Source: Candidatus Parvarchaeota archaeon UBA573
GTDB taxonomy: Archaea; Nanobdellota; Nanobdellia; Parvarchaeales; Parvarchaeaceae
Assembly (NCBI GenBank): GCA_002502045.1
Contig: DAPE01000003.1
Coordinates: forward strand, 1-25,564
DNA: 25,564 nucleotides
Direction of reading: 5' to 3'
The position numbers and the translations under genes are program-made. Each line of letters begins with the position of its first letter. Position 1 is the stretch's first letter. Positions 7,839 through 15,409 of this stretch are shown one piece after another. The notes beneath the pieces were generated by a model. The model was not told the origin of the DNA and did no database searches. It saw nothing but the letters and a program-made list of their open reading frames with translations.

Positions 7839-8618
7839 ATGAAACTTAATGTAAAGGCAGTTGATCTTGAATTCGAGGAAAATGAAAGAAAACTCTTTGC
7901 AGACGGCAAGGAAATACCTTTCTCTGTGCGTAAAGTTAGCGAGATGAAAGATGTCCTATTTAATAAGGATTTTATAAACACAAAAAATAAAAATGACATA
8001 CTATATAGGATGTACCGGGCCGCAGGAGTAGAAAAGAATGCTACTGTATTCTCTGCGCATAATATCAGGTATGATGTCACAGTTATTGAAAACTATGATC
8101 TTGGAGGGGAATTTACAAAGACATTAGGGCATTATCATCCTATTGTTGACAATGGACTTGCATATCCAGAATTATATGAGGTATTAAGTGGCGAGGCCGT
8201 ATACTTACTCCAGAAAAAAAATGATAATGGCAGTTTTGATTTAGAGCTTGTTCATGCAAAAGCAGGGGATAAAGTTATAATGCCCCCAAATTATGGGCAT
8301 TTCTCTATTAATGTTGGGAAAGGCTTGCTTATAGAAGCGAATTTGGTTAATTCTACTTTTAATTCCGATTACAAGTCTGTTCAGGCAATGGGAGGAGGGG
8401 CACTTTTCATGCTTAAAAACGGTAATATAGTGGTAAATAAAAATTATAAGGAAACGACGCTTAAACACAGTGACGCAGAGAAACTACCTTTTCTTGATTA
8501 TTCAAAAAGCATATATGATGAATATATTGCTCACCCAGAACATTTTATTTTCTTAAATAAACCGGAATTTTTGCTTTGGAAGCATGATTCTTGGGATATA
8601 AAATCGCAAGCTTTTTAA
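7839..8618 (+). CDS. pgiA: Cupin-type glucose-6-phosphate isomerase
   Basis: A 259-aa member of the archaeal cupin phosphoglucose isomerases, which interconvert glucose 6-phosphate and fructose 6-phosphate and are unrelated to the usual PGI. The cupin motifs are clear: KTLGHYHP (94-101) supplies metal ligands His98 and His100, PELYEVLSG (110-118) supplies Glu111, and PNYGHFSINVG (150-160) supplies His154. These correspond to the four ligands known in the Pyrococcus enzyme. The protein is longer than the roughly 190-aa Pyrococcus form because of about 50 extra N-terminal residues and a C-terminal extension. Its place between a flippase and AglB suggests sugar supply for glycan synthesis as well as central metabolism (inference). 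Confidence 0.88.
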   Translation: MKLNVKAVDLEFEENERKLFADGKEIPFSVRKVSEMKDVLFNKDFINTKNKNDILYRMYRAAGVEKNATVFSAHNIRYDVTVIENYDLGGEFTKTLGHYHPIVDNGLAYPELYEVLSGEAVYLLQKKNDNGSFDLELVHAKAGDKVIMPPNYGHFSINVGKGLLIEANLVNSTFNSDYKSVQAMGGGALFMLKNGNIVVNKNYKETTLKHSDAEKLPFLDYSKSIYDEYIAHPEHFIFLNKPEFLLWKHDSWDIKSQAF

Positions 8619-8665
8619 GTCGAAAGCTTTAATAATAAGTAATAATTTCTCTATATATTTAAATT

Positions 8666-11600
8666 ATGGCCGAAGATGATAAACTTAAAAGAATCGAGCA
8701 GGAAGCTTCCAAAGAGGAAAGAAAGATAGAGCAAGAAATCAAAAAAGAGGAAGCTCAGGTCAAAAAAGACGAAACAGAGCTAAAAAAAGAGGAAGGGAAA
8801 ATAAATCTACTGAAAAAAGAATCAGAAAAATTAGAGCAGGTAAAAGAGGAAGTTTCTAACAAAAAAATCAGCGAAGTAGAAATAGAATTAAATTTATCAG
8901 GTTTCAAGACTTTTGTCAATACAGCTTATTATATACTAATAAAGAAAAGGGTCTTATTTTATATACTTCTTATACTTGCAGTGACAGTAGGCTTTGGTAG
9001 TTTTATACCAGGAGGTTGGTATATACATACGGCAAGCATCCCTGCTTTACTGAATCCACTTCAGTCAAACTCTCCTTTAATAGGAAATAATTACTTAGGT
9101 ATGGGAGGTTCTCTTTCTGGTCTAGATCCGTATACCTTTTACATACAAATGCAGAACGTCCTTAAAACAGGTAACGTTCCGGCAATAAATCATTTGGAGT
9201 ACTTACCGATAGGTTTACCTTCCAGAACAGATGAGCTTATGGTTTCTTTCTTTGGGGCATACTCTGCAAGACTTGTTGACCCAATCATAAAAGGCGCGGT
9301 TCCAATGACATCATTCATGTTTCTTCCAGCATTCTTTGCTATTTTTTCAGCTCTGCTTCTTTTCCTGATAGCATTGGAATTATTTGGAGATTACTGGGTT
9401 GCAAGCATAAGTGCATTTATCTTACCCGCTTTTCTTACTTTTCTAAGTCGTTCTACGGCAGGTTTTACGCAAAAGACCTCTTTAGGATTTATGTTTATTT
9501 TACTGGCAATTTTCTTCCTTTCTAAATCTCTAAAATCAAAAAGAACCAGAAGTAAAATGATTTATGGATTAGCTACTGGATTAGCTACGGGATTAGCAAC
9601 TGCAGCAAGCGGATACAGTGAGTATCTAATACTTCTAATACCATTAATCTACATAATAATTGTTTTGCTTGGATACGCTAAGAAAGGGGATATGCTTGCT
9701 TATCTGCTATTTGCAATCTGGATCCCGATAAAAGTAAGTTTCGTTACGTTTACTTTTTCAGATGTTATACATAGCGCTCTTTATTATCCAATGCTGTTTT
9801 CTTATGTCTTAGTACTCTTTAAACTGATAATTTATGACAGATACAGGCATAAACTTAAAATACCTCTTATAAATAACGGGTTTTCAATTGCTATATACAG
9901 TGTAGTTATATCTCTGCTTTTAGTCGCTGTTACTGGCCTGAACACATTGAAACATGCTATTTCACGAGTTTCATCGGAATTTATCCATCCACTTGGTGTT
10001 GGTATTGTAAATCCTGTAACTCAGACAATTGCAGAATATGCTCCTTTAGACTTAACACAAAGAGTTCAAGACTTCAATTTTCTCGTAGGCTCTATTGGGA
10101 TAAATTTCTTATTGATGTGCGCAGGTGCAGTGTTTCTTCTTTATATTGTACTAAAAAGGTTTAAACATTGGTATATACCTTTCTTATTTAGTTTACCATT
10201 CTTGCTTATGCTAAATGGTGGAACCTTTAGTTATAATGCTACGTCTTATTCATTTCTGTTTATATTTATAGCTTTAGATTTTATACCTTTAGGTTATCTA
10301 TTCTTACATAAAAATGGAATAGAATCAAAACGGGTACTGAGCGTTGTCTTGTTCCTTACTTTGCTGTCTTTAATAATGCTAATTGTTATATGGACAATGA
10401 ATTCCTCAGCAAATAATTACAAGTATGGAGCCGTAGCTCTTGTAGTTATACTTATACTGGAGTTTGCCTTTGATAAGCAACAAGATGCAAACCTTCTTTC
10501 TCTGCTTGCAATTGTTCCCTTCTTTTTATTTGTAGTCACAGTTATACTTTCAAATGTTGAAAGTAGATTATTAGAGCCTACGGAATTAGGAGCGGCGATA
10601 ATAATACCTTTTGCGATAGTTTATTTCTTTAGAGGATCTATAAACTTAACAAATAGGTTTCTTAAAAATTCTCCTAAGAACTTAATGATAGTCTCTGCAA
10701 TTATAATAATAATAGCTATTGCTTTCGTTGCTGCAGACCTTAATTCTAGCCTTTCTTTGTCTTATCAAACTTCGCAATCAAGCGGGAGCGGGCTTTTGCT
10801 TTGGGGGCCTACGCTGCAGTGGATTAGCCAGAATACTCCTGTTAATACCTCCATAATTTCATGGTGGGATTACGGTTATTGGGAAGAAGCGATAGCCAAT
10901 AGAACAGCTGTAGCCGATGGAAGCAATGCATATGGCTATCAGTCAATGATAGCTAAGTATTTCTTTGAGGCGACTTCTCCTTATGTTTATTCTACTTACC
11001 TACATTTTATTCATCAGCCTACTTATGCGGTAATAAGTGGCAGTGAAGTAGAAAAATTCTCTGCCATCTCAACAATTGCGTTGGAACCCACCTCTTTTAC
11101 ACCTATGCAAGAAACTAATGTAACTGTAAATAGTCAAAATATAGGGAATAAAAGTTACAAATATTTGCTTGAATTTGGGGATGTAAACGGGCAAATAGCT
11201 CCTTTATACTCAAATGCAACAATACCAAGCTTACCAGGTAATGCAAATAATGATCTTTTAGCTGAAATAGTTATCCCGCTTAACGCAAGCACAAATGGCA
11301 TAATTACGAGTATGGGTAATCCGTATGGTATAATATATAATGAATTAACGGCCCAGTTTTCTAGCCCATTGCCTTTGGATTATAACTGTGTTTACAGTGT
11401 AGGTTGTAACGAGGTCACAAATAATGGTATACCAGGGGGCATGATGCTTTTGAATGCTACAAATTCAGTTAATCTTCATATAGGAGGAATTTCAAATGCG
11501 CCGGGAGGATATGAAAATTTACCAATAAATATGTCAGAATTTGGTAATCAGCCCGCTTTGTTGTATATGCCAAATGAAACATTAAACACTTTGTTTGATA

Positions 11601-11866
11601 AGCTTTATTTACTTAATGAAAGCGTGCCTGGTTTCAAGCTATTATATACAGATAATCTACCAGTAAATTCCTTGCTTAGCATTGAAAATCAAGTGCTTAC
11701 AACTGTTAATGTTTATCAAATAAATTATACAGAATTAAGCAAATATATGCTTACTAGTGAATGTTCGATTTCACCTTCAGTTAATAATTACTGTGACAAT
11801 CTAAGTTATCTTCCAGCAGTATTCTCAAATTACAGTAAACTTATAAATAATACACTCATTAACTAA
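8666..11866 (+). CDS. aglB: Oligosaccharyltransferase AglB (STT3 family)
   Basis: A 1066-aa membrane enzyme that transfers a lipid-linked glycan to Asn in N-x-S/T sequons of exported proteins. Residues 1-75 are a Lys/Glu-rich, probably coiled-coil cytoplasmic extension unusual for the family. About 13 hydrophobic segments lie between residues 90 and 700. The first acidic catalytic motif is in SGLDPYTFY (Asp154), and the hallmark WWDYGYW lies at residues 733-739, followed by a long extracytoplasmic domain rich in sequons. A three-copy 12-base tandem repeat at 9566-9601 encodes GLATGLATGLAT in a membrane segment. ATG 8666 is the only possible start upstream of the charged extension. The CMP kinase gene begins 2 bases after its stop. 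Confidence 0.95.
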   Translation: MAEDDKLKRIEQEASKEERKIEQEIKKEEAQVKKDETELKKEEGKINLLKKESEKLEQVKEEVSNKKISEVEIELNLSGFKTFVNTAYYILIKKRVLFYILLILAVTVGFGSFIPGGWYIHTASIPALLNPLQSNSPLIGNNYLGMGGSLSGLDPYTFYIQMQNVLKTGNVPAINHLEYLPIGLPSRTDELMVSFFGAYSARLVDPIIKGAVPMTSFMFLPAFFAIFSALLLFLIALELFGDYWVASISAFILPAFLTFLSRSTAGFTQKTSLGFMFILLAIFFLSKSLKSKRTRSKMIYGLATGLATGLATAASGYSEYLILLIPLIYIIIVLLGYAKKGDMLAYLLFAIWIPIKVSFVTFTFSDVIHSALYYPMLFSYVLVLFKLIIYDRYRHKLKIPLINNGFSIAIYSVVISLLLVAVTGLNTLKHAISRVSSEFIHPLGVGIVNPVTQTIAEYAPLDLTQRVQDFNFLVGSIGINFLLMCAGAVFLLYIVLKRFKHWYIPFLFSLPFLLMLNGGTFSYNATSYSFLFIFIALDFIPLGYLFLHKNGIESKRVLSVVLFLTLLSLIMLIVIWTMNSSANNYKYGAVALVVILILEFAFDKQQDANLLSLLAIVPFFLFVVTVILSNVESRLLEPTELGAAIIIPFAIVYFFRGSINLTNRFLKNSPKNLMIVSAIIIIIAIAFVAADLNSSLSLSYQTSQSSGSGLLLWGPTLQWISQNTPVNTSIISWWDYGYWEEAIANRTAVADGSNAYGYQSMIAKYFFEATSPYVYSTYLHFIHQPTYAVISGSEVEKFSAISTIALEPTSFTPMQETNVTVNSQNIGNKSYKYLLEFGDVNGQIAPLYSNATIPSLPGNANNDLLAEIVIPLNASTNGIITSMGNPYGIIYNELTAQFSSPLPLDYNCVYSVGCNEVTNNGIPGGMMLLNATNSVNLHIGGISNAPGGYENLPINMSEFGNQPALLYMPNETLNTLFDKLYLLNESVPGFKLLYTDNLPVNSLLSIENQVLTTVNVYQINYTELSKYMLTSECSISPSVNNYCDNLSYLPAVFSNYSKLINNTLIN
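9566..9601 (+). repeat. 12-base tandem repeat (x3) inside aglB
   Basis: Three consecutive near-identical 12-mers (GGATTAGCTACT, GGATTAGCTACG, GGATTAGCAACT) encode three Gly-Leu-Ala-Thr units in a membrane helix of AglB. The period is in frame, so copy-number change would alter helix length by four residues per unit. It looks like recent slippage duplication. Confidence 0.8.
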
Positions 11867-11868
11867 TT

Positions 11869-12420
11869 ATGAGAGTAATAGTTTCAGGACTTACTGCTTC
11901 TGGCAAATCAAGTGTTGCTACTAGTCTTGCTCTTAATTTTGGTATCGAATATTTCTCAGCAAGTTCTAAATTAAGAGATTTGCTTCCAAAGAAGGATTTT
12001 ATGGTCTGGGAGTCAAAAAAAGGAATAGATGCTGTAAAATTTAGATTAAATAACCCCCAATATGATAAAAAACTTGATTCCTTTATCCTTTCCCATTTTA
12101 AATCAAAAAATGATGTTATATTGGATAGTTGGGTAGCGCCTTGGAAGATAAAAGACAAAGAAACCATAAAAATTTATATAAAAGCAGAAGAAAGTGTTAG
12201 GGCTAAAAGAGTAAGTATTCGCGATAAAATAAGGTTAGAAGATGCCTATAAATTTATGAAACAAAAAGATACTCTAACAAAAAGTATTTACAAAAAAATA
12301 TATAAAATAGAAATAGACAAAGATTTTACTCCTTTTAATTTGGTAGTAGATTCCTCGAATATAGACTTAAATAGTGTTATACAAATTTGTTCAGACTTTA
12401 TAATGAATCAGCAGAAATAA
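11869..12420 (+). CDS. cmk: Cytidylate kinase, archaeal type
   Basis: A 183-aa P-loop nucleotide kinase. Walker A is GLTASGKSS (7-15), followed by GIEYFSASSKLRDL, where archaeal CMP kinases bind substrate. The segment DVILDSWVAPWKIK fits the Walker-B-like strand and following element, and ESVRAKRVSIRDK fits the Arg-rich lid. Archaeal cmk commonly neighbours truB/cbf5, which begins 100 bases downstream here, so context supports the assignment over other small P-loop kinases. It starts 2 bases after aglB and is probably co-transcribed. T-rich stretches (12430-12473) follow and could terminate the transcript. Confidence 0.8.
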   Translation: MRVIVSGLTASGKSSVATSLALNFGIEYFSASSKLRDLLPKKDFMVWESKKGIDAVKFRLNNPQYDKKLDSFILSHFKSKNDVILDSWVAPWKIKDKETIKIYIKAEESVRAKRVSIRDKIRLEDAYKFMKQKDTLTKSIYKKIYKIEIDKDFTPFNLVVDSSNIDLNSVIQICSDFIMNQQK

Positions 12421-12426
12421 GGTAAT

Positions 12427-12472
12427 CGAGTTTATTTTTATACTCTATTCTTTTTAGGTGCTATTTTTTTAT
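12427..12472 (+). terminator. T-rich putative terminator after cmk
   Basis: Successive T-runs (TTTATTTTTA, TTCTTTTTAGG, CTATTTTTTTATT) lie in the gap between cmk and the cbf5 promoter. Archaeal RNA polymerase terminates at such oligo-T tracts without needing a hairpin. Confidence 0.4.
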
Positions 12473-12490
12473 TATGCCGCTAAAGTAAAG

Positions 12491-12498
12491 CTTTAATC
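12491..12498 (+). promoter_or_regulatory. TATA box of cbf5
   Basis: CTTTAATC is centred 27 bases upstream of ATG 12521 and preceded by a purine-rich AGTAAAG stretch (BRE-like). The spacing fits a leaderless transcript and supports the chosen cbf5 start. Confidence 0.45.
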
Positions 12499-12520
12499 TT
12501 TTGACATACGATTTAATATA

Positions 12521-13531
12521 ATGAAACTGCCTTTGGAGGATTTCAAACATGAAATTTTTTCCTTAAGAGAGGAAGAAACCGACAGCAGATACGGTAAAGC
12601 TCCAAAGGATAGAAGCATATCGGAGAGGATAAACTACGGTTTTATACTACTTGATAAACCAGCAGGTATAAGGTCTAAAACTGCAGCCTACATAGCCAAG
12701 AATATTATGACGGGATTAGGTGCAAAGAAGATGGGTTATTCAGGGACTTTAGAATATTGAAGAAATCCCAACGTAACTGGTCTTCTGCCCTTAGCCATAA
12801 ATAACGCTACTAAGGTTCTCCCAGTGCTTCTTTTTGGAGGAAAGGAATATATAGCTCTGATGCATCTGCACAGCGAAGTTGATGAGCAATTACTTAGAGA
12901 TACGTTTGACAAATTCATAGGTAAAATAATGCAATTACCTCCGGTTAGATCGCATGTTAAGCGGCAGTACAGGCAGAGAGAGATCTATTATTCTGATATT
13001 TTAGAAATAAATGGAAGAGATGTTCTTTTTAAAGTCGGAGTAGAATCAGGAACCTATATAAGAAAACTTATACATGATATGGGAGAAGAGCTAAAAGTTG
13101 GTGCACATATGGTTGAGTTGAGGCGAACAAAGGTTTCAACTTTATCAGAAAAAGATAATTTAGTTACACTGCAGGATTTAGACGATGCGGTTTATTTTTA
13201 TGAAAAAGAAAATGATGATAAGTTATTAAACAAATGTCTTGATAGCATAGAGTCAGCAGTTGATTTTATACCAAAAGTTTTTATTTCAGATGGTGCAGTT
13301 GACCCGGTATGTCGTGGTTCACCTCTTGCTGTTCCAGGTATAGTTAAATTTAATGATTTTGGAAAAGAGGAGGTTGTAGGAATAATGACACTAAAAGGTG
13401 AATTAATAGCACTTGGAAAGGCCGTAATGTCAGCAGATGAAATAAAGAGCTTTAAGAAAGGCATAGCAGTTAAAACAGACAGTGTAATAATGAAGATAGA
13501 TACCTATCCTAAATATGAAAAGATTAATTAA
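12521..13531 (+). CDS. cbf5: Cbf5 (TruB-family H/ACA pseudouridine synthase), gene interrupted by a 12-nt intron
   Basis: Cbf5 is the catalytic subunit of archaeal H/ACA RNPs and also makes tRNA pseudouridine 55. The frame from ATG 12521 stops at TGA 12758-12760, yet homology continues in the same frame to 13531. Deleting 12753-12764 joins G12752 to A12765 and gives GYSGTLDPNVTGLLPLAI. This restores the family signature and the catalytic Asp (D78), and yields 332 aa, a normal archaeal Cbf5 length. Before deletion the Asp codon is replaced by Glu-Tyr-stop-Arg-Asn. Other family features are GFILLDKPAG (about 40-49), ESGTYIRKLIHDMGEEL in the catalytic domain, and a C-terminal PUA domain (about 245-325). 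The interrupting bases are flanked by a splicing-endonuclease substrate structure (separate entry). A pseudogene is unlikely because the rest is intact and the function is essential; a sequencing error would not create a 12-base clean insertion. Confidence 0.93.
12753..12764 (+). other. Predicted 12-nt intron in cbf5 (bulge-helix-loop type)
   Basis: The intron is AATATTGAAGAA. Around it the RNA can form an outer helix GGGA(12743-12746):TCCC(12766-12769). Directly next to it on the 5' strand lies a central 4-bp helix CTTT(12747-12750):GAAG(12759-12762), with one U-G pair. A 3-nt bulge A-A^A (12763-12765) sits on the 3' strand, and an 8-nt loop begins with A-G^A (12751-12753). Archaeal splicing endonuclease cuts after the second base of each 3-base bulge; here that means after 12752 and 12764, the same cuts needed to restore Asp78. 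The inner helix of a full bulge-helix-bulge is absent because the intron is so short. Splicing itself is inferred, not observed. Confidence 0.8.
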
Positions 13532-13555
13532 AAAGATATACTAATTATTCAATAA

Positions 13556-13629
13556 GGGGTGGTGATCTAGCTTGGTATGATGCTAGCTTCGGGGGTTAGT
13601 TGACCTGGGTTCAAATCCCAGCCACCCCA
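13556..13629 (+). tRNA. tRNA-Pro (CGG)
   Basis: 74 nt without intron. The acceptor GGGGTGG pairs with CCACCCC, followed by A73. The anticodon stem CTAGC:GTTAG (one G-U) encloses loop TTCGGGG with anticodon CGG at 13590-13592 and G37, as in proline tRNAs. The T arm is CTGGG-TTCAAAT-CCCAG. The D stem is weak (ATC:GAT core). The 3' CCA is not encoded. It lies 24 bases after cbf5. Confidence 0.93.
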
Positions 13630-13725
13630 TACTTTATTGTGCTTTACATGTTTTATCGCTGATCTACTAATTAAATGGTTTTTATATTATTAGTAATAAC
13701 AAAGAATAAGATAACTATAATATTT

Positions 13726-14886
13726 TTAGGCATTTCTAAGAAGTGATGTAGCAATTATTGATATAATTATTGTTGCTAATACTGCTATAGAGTAAGCCGA
13801 ATTAGTTATAACTCCTATCTCAAATGCAACAGTTGCAATAGCTATTCCTACAGCTCCTCTACCATTTATTATGGCGCTTATCTTTATTCTCCAAGGTTTT
13901 TTCTTTACATTCATTATTTTTTTAGAATAAAAGAAATTTAATAATACTGAGAAGACTATAACAGAAACAGATATAATAATTATTGCCGGCATATAAATAT
14001 AAAGCGAATGGAATGAAGAAACATCAATTCCAGCTATCCCAAAGAAAATTGGTATGAAAAAACCATCATTCATCCTTTTTATTGTTTTGCTAACTTTTCT
14101 AAATAACGTTCTGCCTATTAGCCCCTCATGTATAATCAAACCCGCAAAGAAAACTCCTATTATGTAGTTTACGCCAATTAACTGAGATACTCCTCCAGTT
14201 AGCAAGCCTATAATAATTATCATGGCATAACCAAAATGCTCACTCTTTAATATTTTTTTAGATTTTGTTAATTGTTTTCTTAGTTTTTCACTTCCCCTAT
14301 TCAAGATTTTATCCACGTTTAAGAATATCATAAGAAATACTATGAAATATACCACTAGTAGTATGGCATTCAATGCGCTTTTGTAAGTTATCCCTAAGAG
14401 CAAAAATGCGATTACATCAGTTACTACTACCGAGCCTATAATTGTTATCCCCTTCGGATCTCTTGCTAGTCTATACCTAAGAACCAAAACAGATACTATT
14501 GAGATAGAGGGAACAGCGATTGCTAGTGAAACTATAAAATCCTGTCTTAATCCAAAGTGTAGTAAAAGAACTGAAAGTGTAACAGATAGGATTAAAGGCA
14601 AAATAAAACTAGTAATAGACATTTTGAGAGAGGGTTTAAGATATTTTATAACTGATTCTGTTTTCATTTCTATTCCCAATAAAAATATTATAAAGAAAAG
14701 TGAAAGCGAAGATAATGCCTGTAATTCTAAGTTATTTTGTATTAAATTAAAGACAAACGGTCCTACAATTAACCCTGCAATAAGATAACCCACAACTGAA
14801 GGAAACTTAAGCTGTTCAAATAGCTCCCCAATGATTATTGAACTAGCCAGTACTATCAAAATTTCTATTATTATATTTAATGCCAT
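13726..14886 (-). CDS. CPA2-type cation/proton antiporter
   Basis: A 386-aa membrane protein with about 12 hydrophobic helices. The family opening is clear: IIIGELFEQLKFPSVVGYLIAGLIVGP (17-43), then LFFIIFLLGIEMKTESVIKYLKPS (63-86). Helices around residues 150-165 carry GSVVVTDVIAFLLLG with one Asp (D157), where many relatives have an Asp-Asp or Asn-Asp pair; an electroneutral exchanger or altered stoichiometry is possible. The C-terminal half contains GRGAVGIAIATVAFEIGVI, typical of Kef/Nap-like exchangers. No TrkA-N or other regulatory domain follows. In an acidophile such exchangers help pH and ion homeostasis (inference). The start at 14886 has a TATA box at 14907-14914, so the mRNA is probably leaderless. 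Confidence 0.87.
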   Translation of the reverse strand: MALNIIIEILIVLASSIIIGELFEQLKFPSVVGYLIAGLIVGPFVFNLIQNNLELQALSSLSLFFIIFLLGIEMKTESVIKYLKPSLKMSITSFILPLILSVTLSVLLLHFGLRQDFIVSLAIAVPSISIVSVLVLRYRLARDPKGITIIGSVVVTDVIAFLLLGITYKSALNAILLVVYFIVFLMIFLNVDKILNRGSEKLRKQLTKSKKILKSEHFGYAMIIIIGLLTGGVSQLIGVNYIIGVFFAGLIIHEGLIGRTLFRKVSKTIKRMNDGFFIPIFFGIAGIDVSSFHSLYIYMPAIIIISVSVIVFSVLLNFFYSKKIMNVKKKPWRIKISAIINGRGAVGIAIATVAFEIGVITNSAYSIAVLATIIISIIATSLLRNA

Positions 14887-14906
14887 ATTTTTAAATTGTT
14901 TTAAGT

Positions 14907-14914
14907 GTATAAAT
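14907..14914 (-). promoter_or_regulatory. TATA box of the antiporter gene
   Basis: On the minus strand this reads ATTTATAC, centred about 25 bases upstream of ATG 14886, the usual spacing for a leaderless archaeal mRNA. Confidence 0.5.
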
Positions 14915-14982
14915 CAATTTTTATATTATAAATAGGTTATGAATAGTAAGCGTTTTATTATAAGCATATTTTAAACTATGAT

Positions 14983-15065
14983 GCAGAGGTAGCGAAGCGG
15001 TCAAACGTGTAAGGCTAAGGACCTTATGGCTTAGGCCTTCGAGGGTTCAAATCCCTCCCTCTGCA
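14983..15065 (+). tRNA. tRNA-Leu (AAG), type II
   Basis: 83 nt. The acceptor GCAGAGG pairs with CCTCTGC and is followed by A73. The D arm is GCG...CGT with the AAGCGGTCAAA loop typical of type II tRNAs. The anticodon stem TAAGG:CCTTA encloses loop CTAAGGA, so positions 34-36 are A-A-G (15017-15019). A long variable arm (GGC-TTAG-GCC) and T arm GAGGG-TTCAAAT-CCCTC follow. A73, the long variable arm and A35-G36 identify leucine. A34 is unusual for Archaea, where GAG would be expected. CCA is not encoded. It lies 49 bases upstream of the L21e gene. Confidence 0.9.
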
Positions 15066-15080
15066 ATTGAGATTAAAAAA

Positions 15081-15090
15081 GTATAAATAC
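15081..15090 (+). promoter_or_regulatory. TATA box of the L21e-rpo4-DUF655 operon
   Basis: GTATAAATAC is preceded by the purine-rich GATTAAAAAA (BRE-like) and centred about 29 bases upstream of ATG 15115. It provides a promoter for the ribosomal/RNA polymerase operon separate from the tRNA-Leu just upstream. Confidence 0.55.
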
Positions 15091-15114
15091 TAAGGAGCTT
15101 TATAAAATAGAATT

Positions 15115-15408
15115 ATGTCAATAACAGGAAATGGTTTGCACAGGCGTTCAAGGAAGAGATTGAAGTTAGATATAAAAGAAAGGGGGAAAGTCAACATAAA
15201 AAAGGCTTTGCAGTCCTTTGAGGTAGGGGATAAAGTAATTATAGATCCAGATTCAAGGATTCAAAGAAATCTGCCGCAAAGAAGTTTTTTTGGTTCAGTT
15301 GGTAAGATAATAGAAAAGAAAGGGAAAGCATATACGGTAGAGGTAAAGCAGCAGGGCAAAAGCCTTAAAAGGATAGACCTTTTACCAGTTCATATAAAGA
15401 GACTTTAA
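15115..15408 (+). CDS. rpl21e: Ribosomal protein L21e
   Basis: A 97-aa basic protein of the archaeal/eukaryotic large ribosomal subunit. The N-terminus has the typical HRRSRKRLKL, followed by FEVGDKVIIDPDSRIQRNLPQRSFFGSVGKIIEKKGKAYTVEV, which matches the family's SH3-like fold. Length is normal. It is the first gene of the conserved archaeal cluster L21e, Rpo4 (RpoF), DUF655. One base separates its stop from the next start, so translation is probably coupled. Confidence 0.95.
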   Translation: MSITGNGLHRRSRKRLKLDIKERGKVNIKKALQSFEVGDKVIIDPDSRIQRNLPQRSFFGSVGKIIEKKGKAYTVEVKQQGKSLKRIDLLPVHIKRL

Positions 15409-15409
15409 A

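Noticed and set aside
12758..12760. TGA in cbf5 as selenocysteine, stop readthrough or pseudogene
   Set aside because: Readthrough would leave Glu-Tyr-x-Arg-Asn in place of the invariant catalytic Asp, and no other damage is seen in the gene. Removal of 12 bases restores the family motif exactly, which the other explanations do not.
12824..13531. Separate gene starting at ATG 12824
   Set aside because: It would begin inside the catalytic domain and lacks the conserved part between 12765 and 12823, which is in frame and matches TruB/Cbf5.
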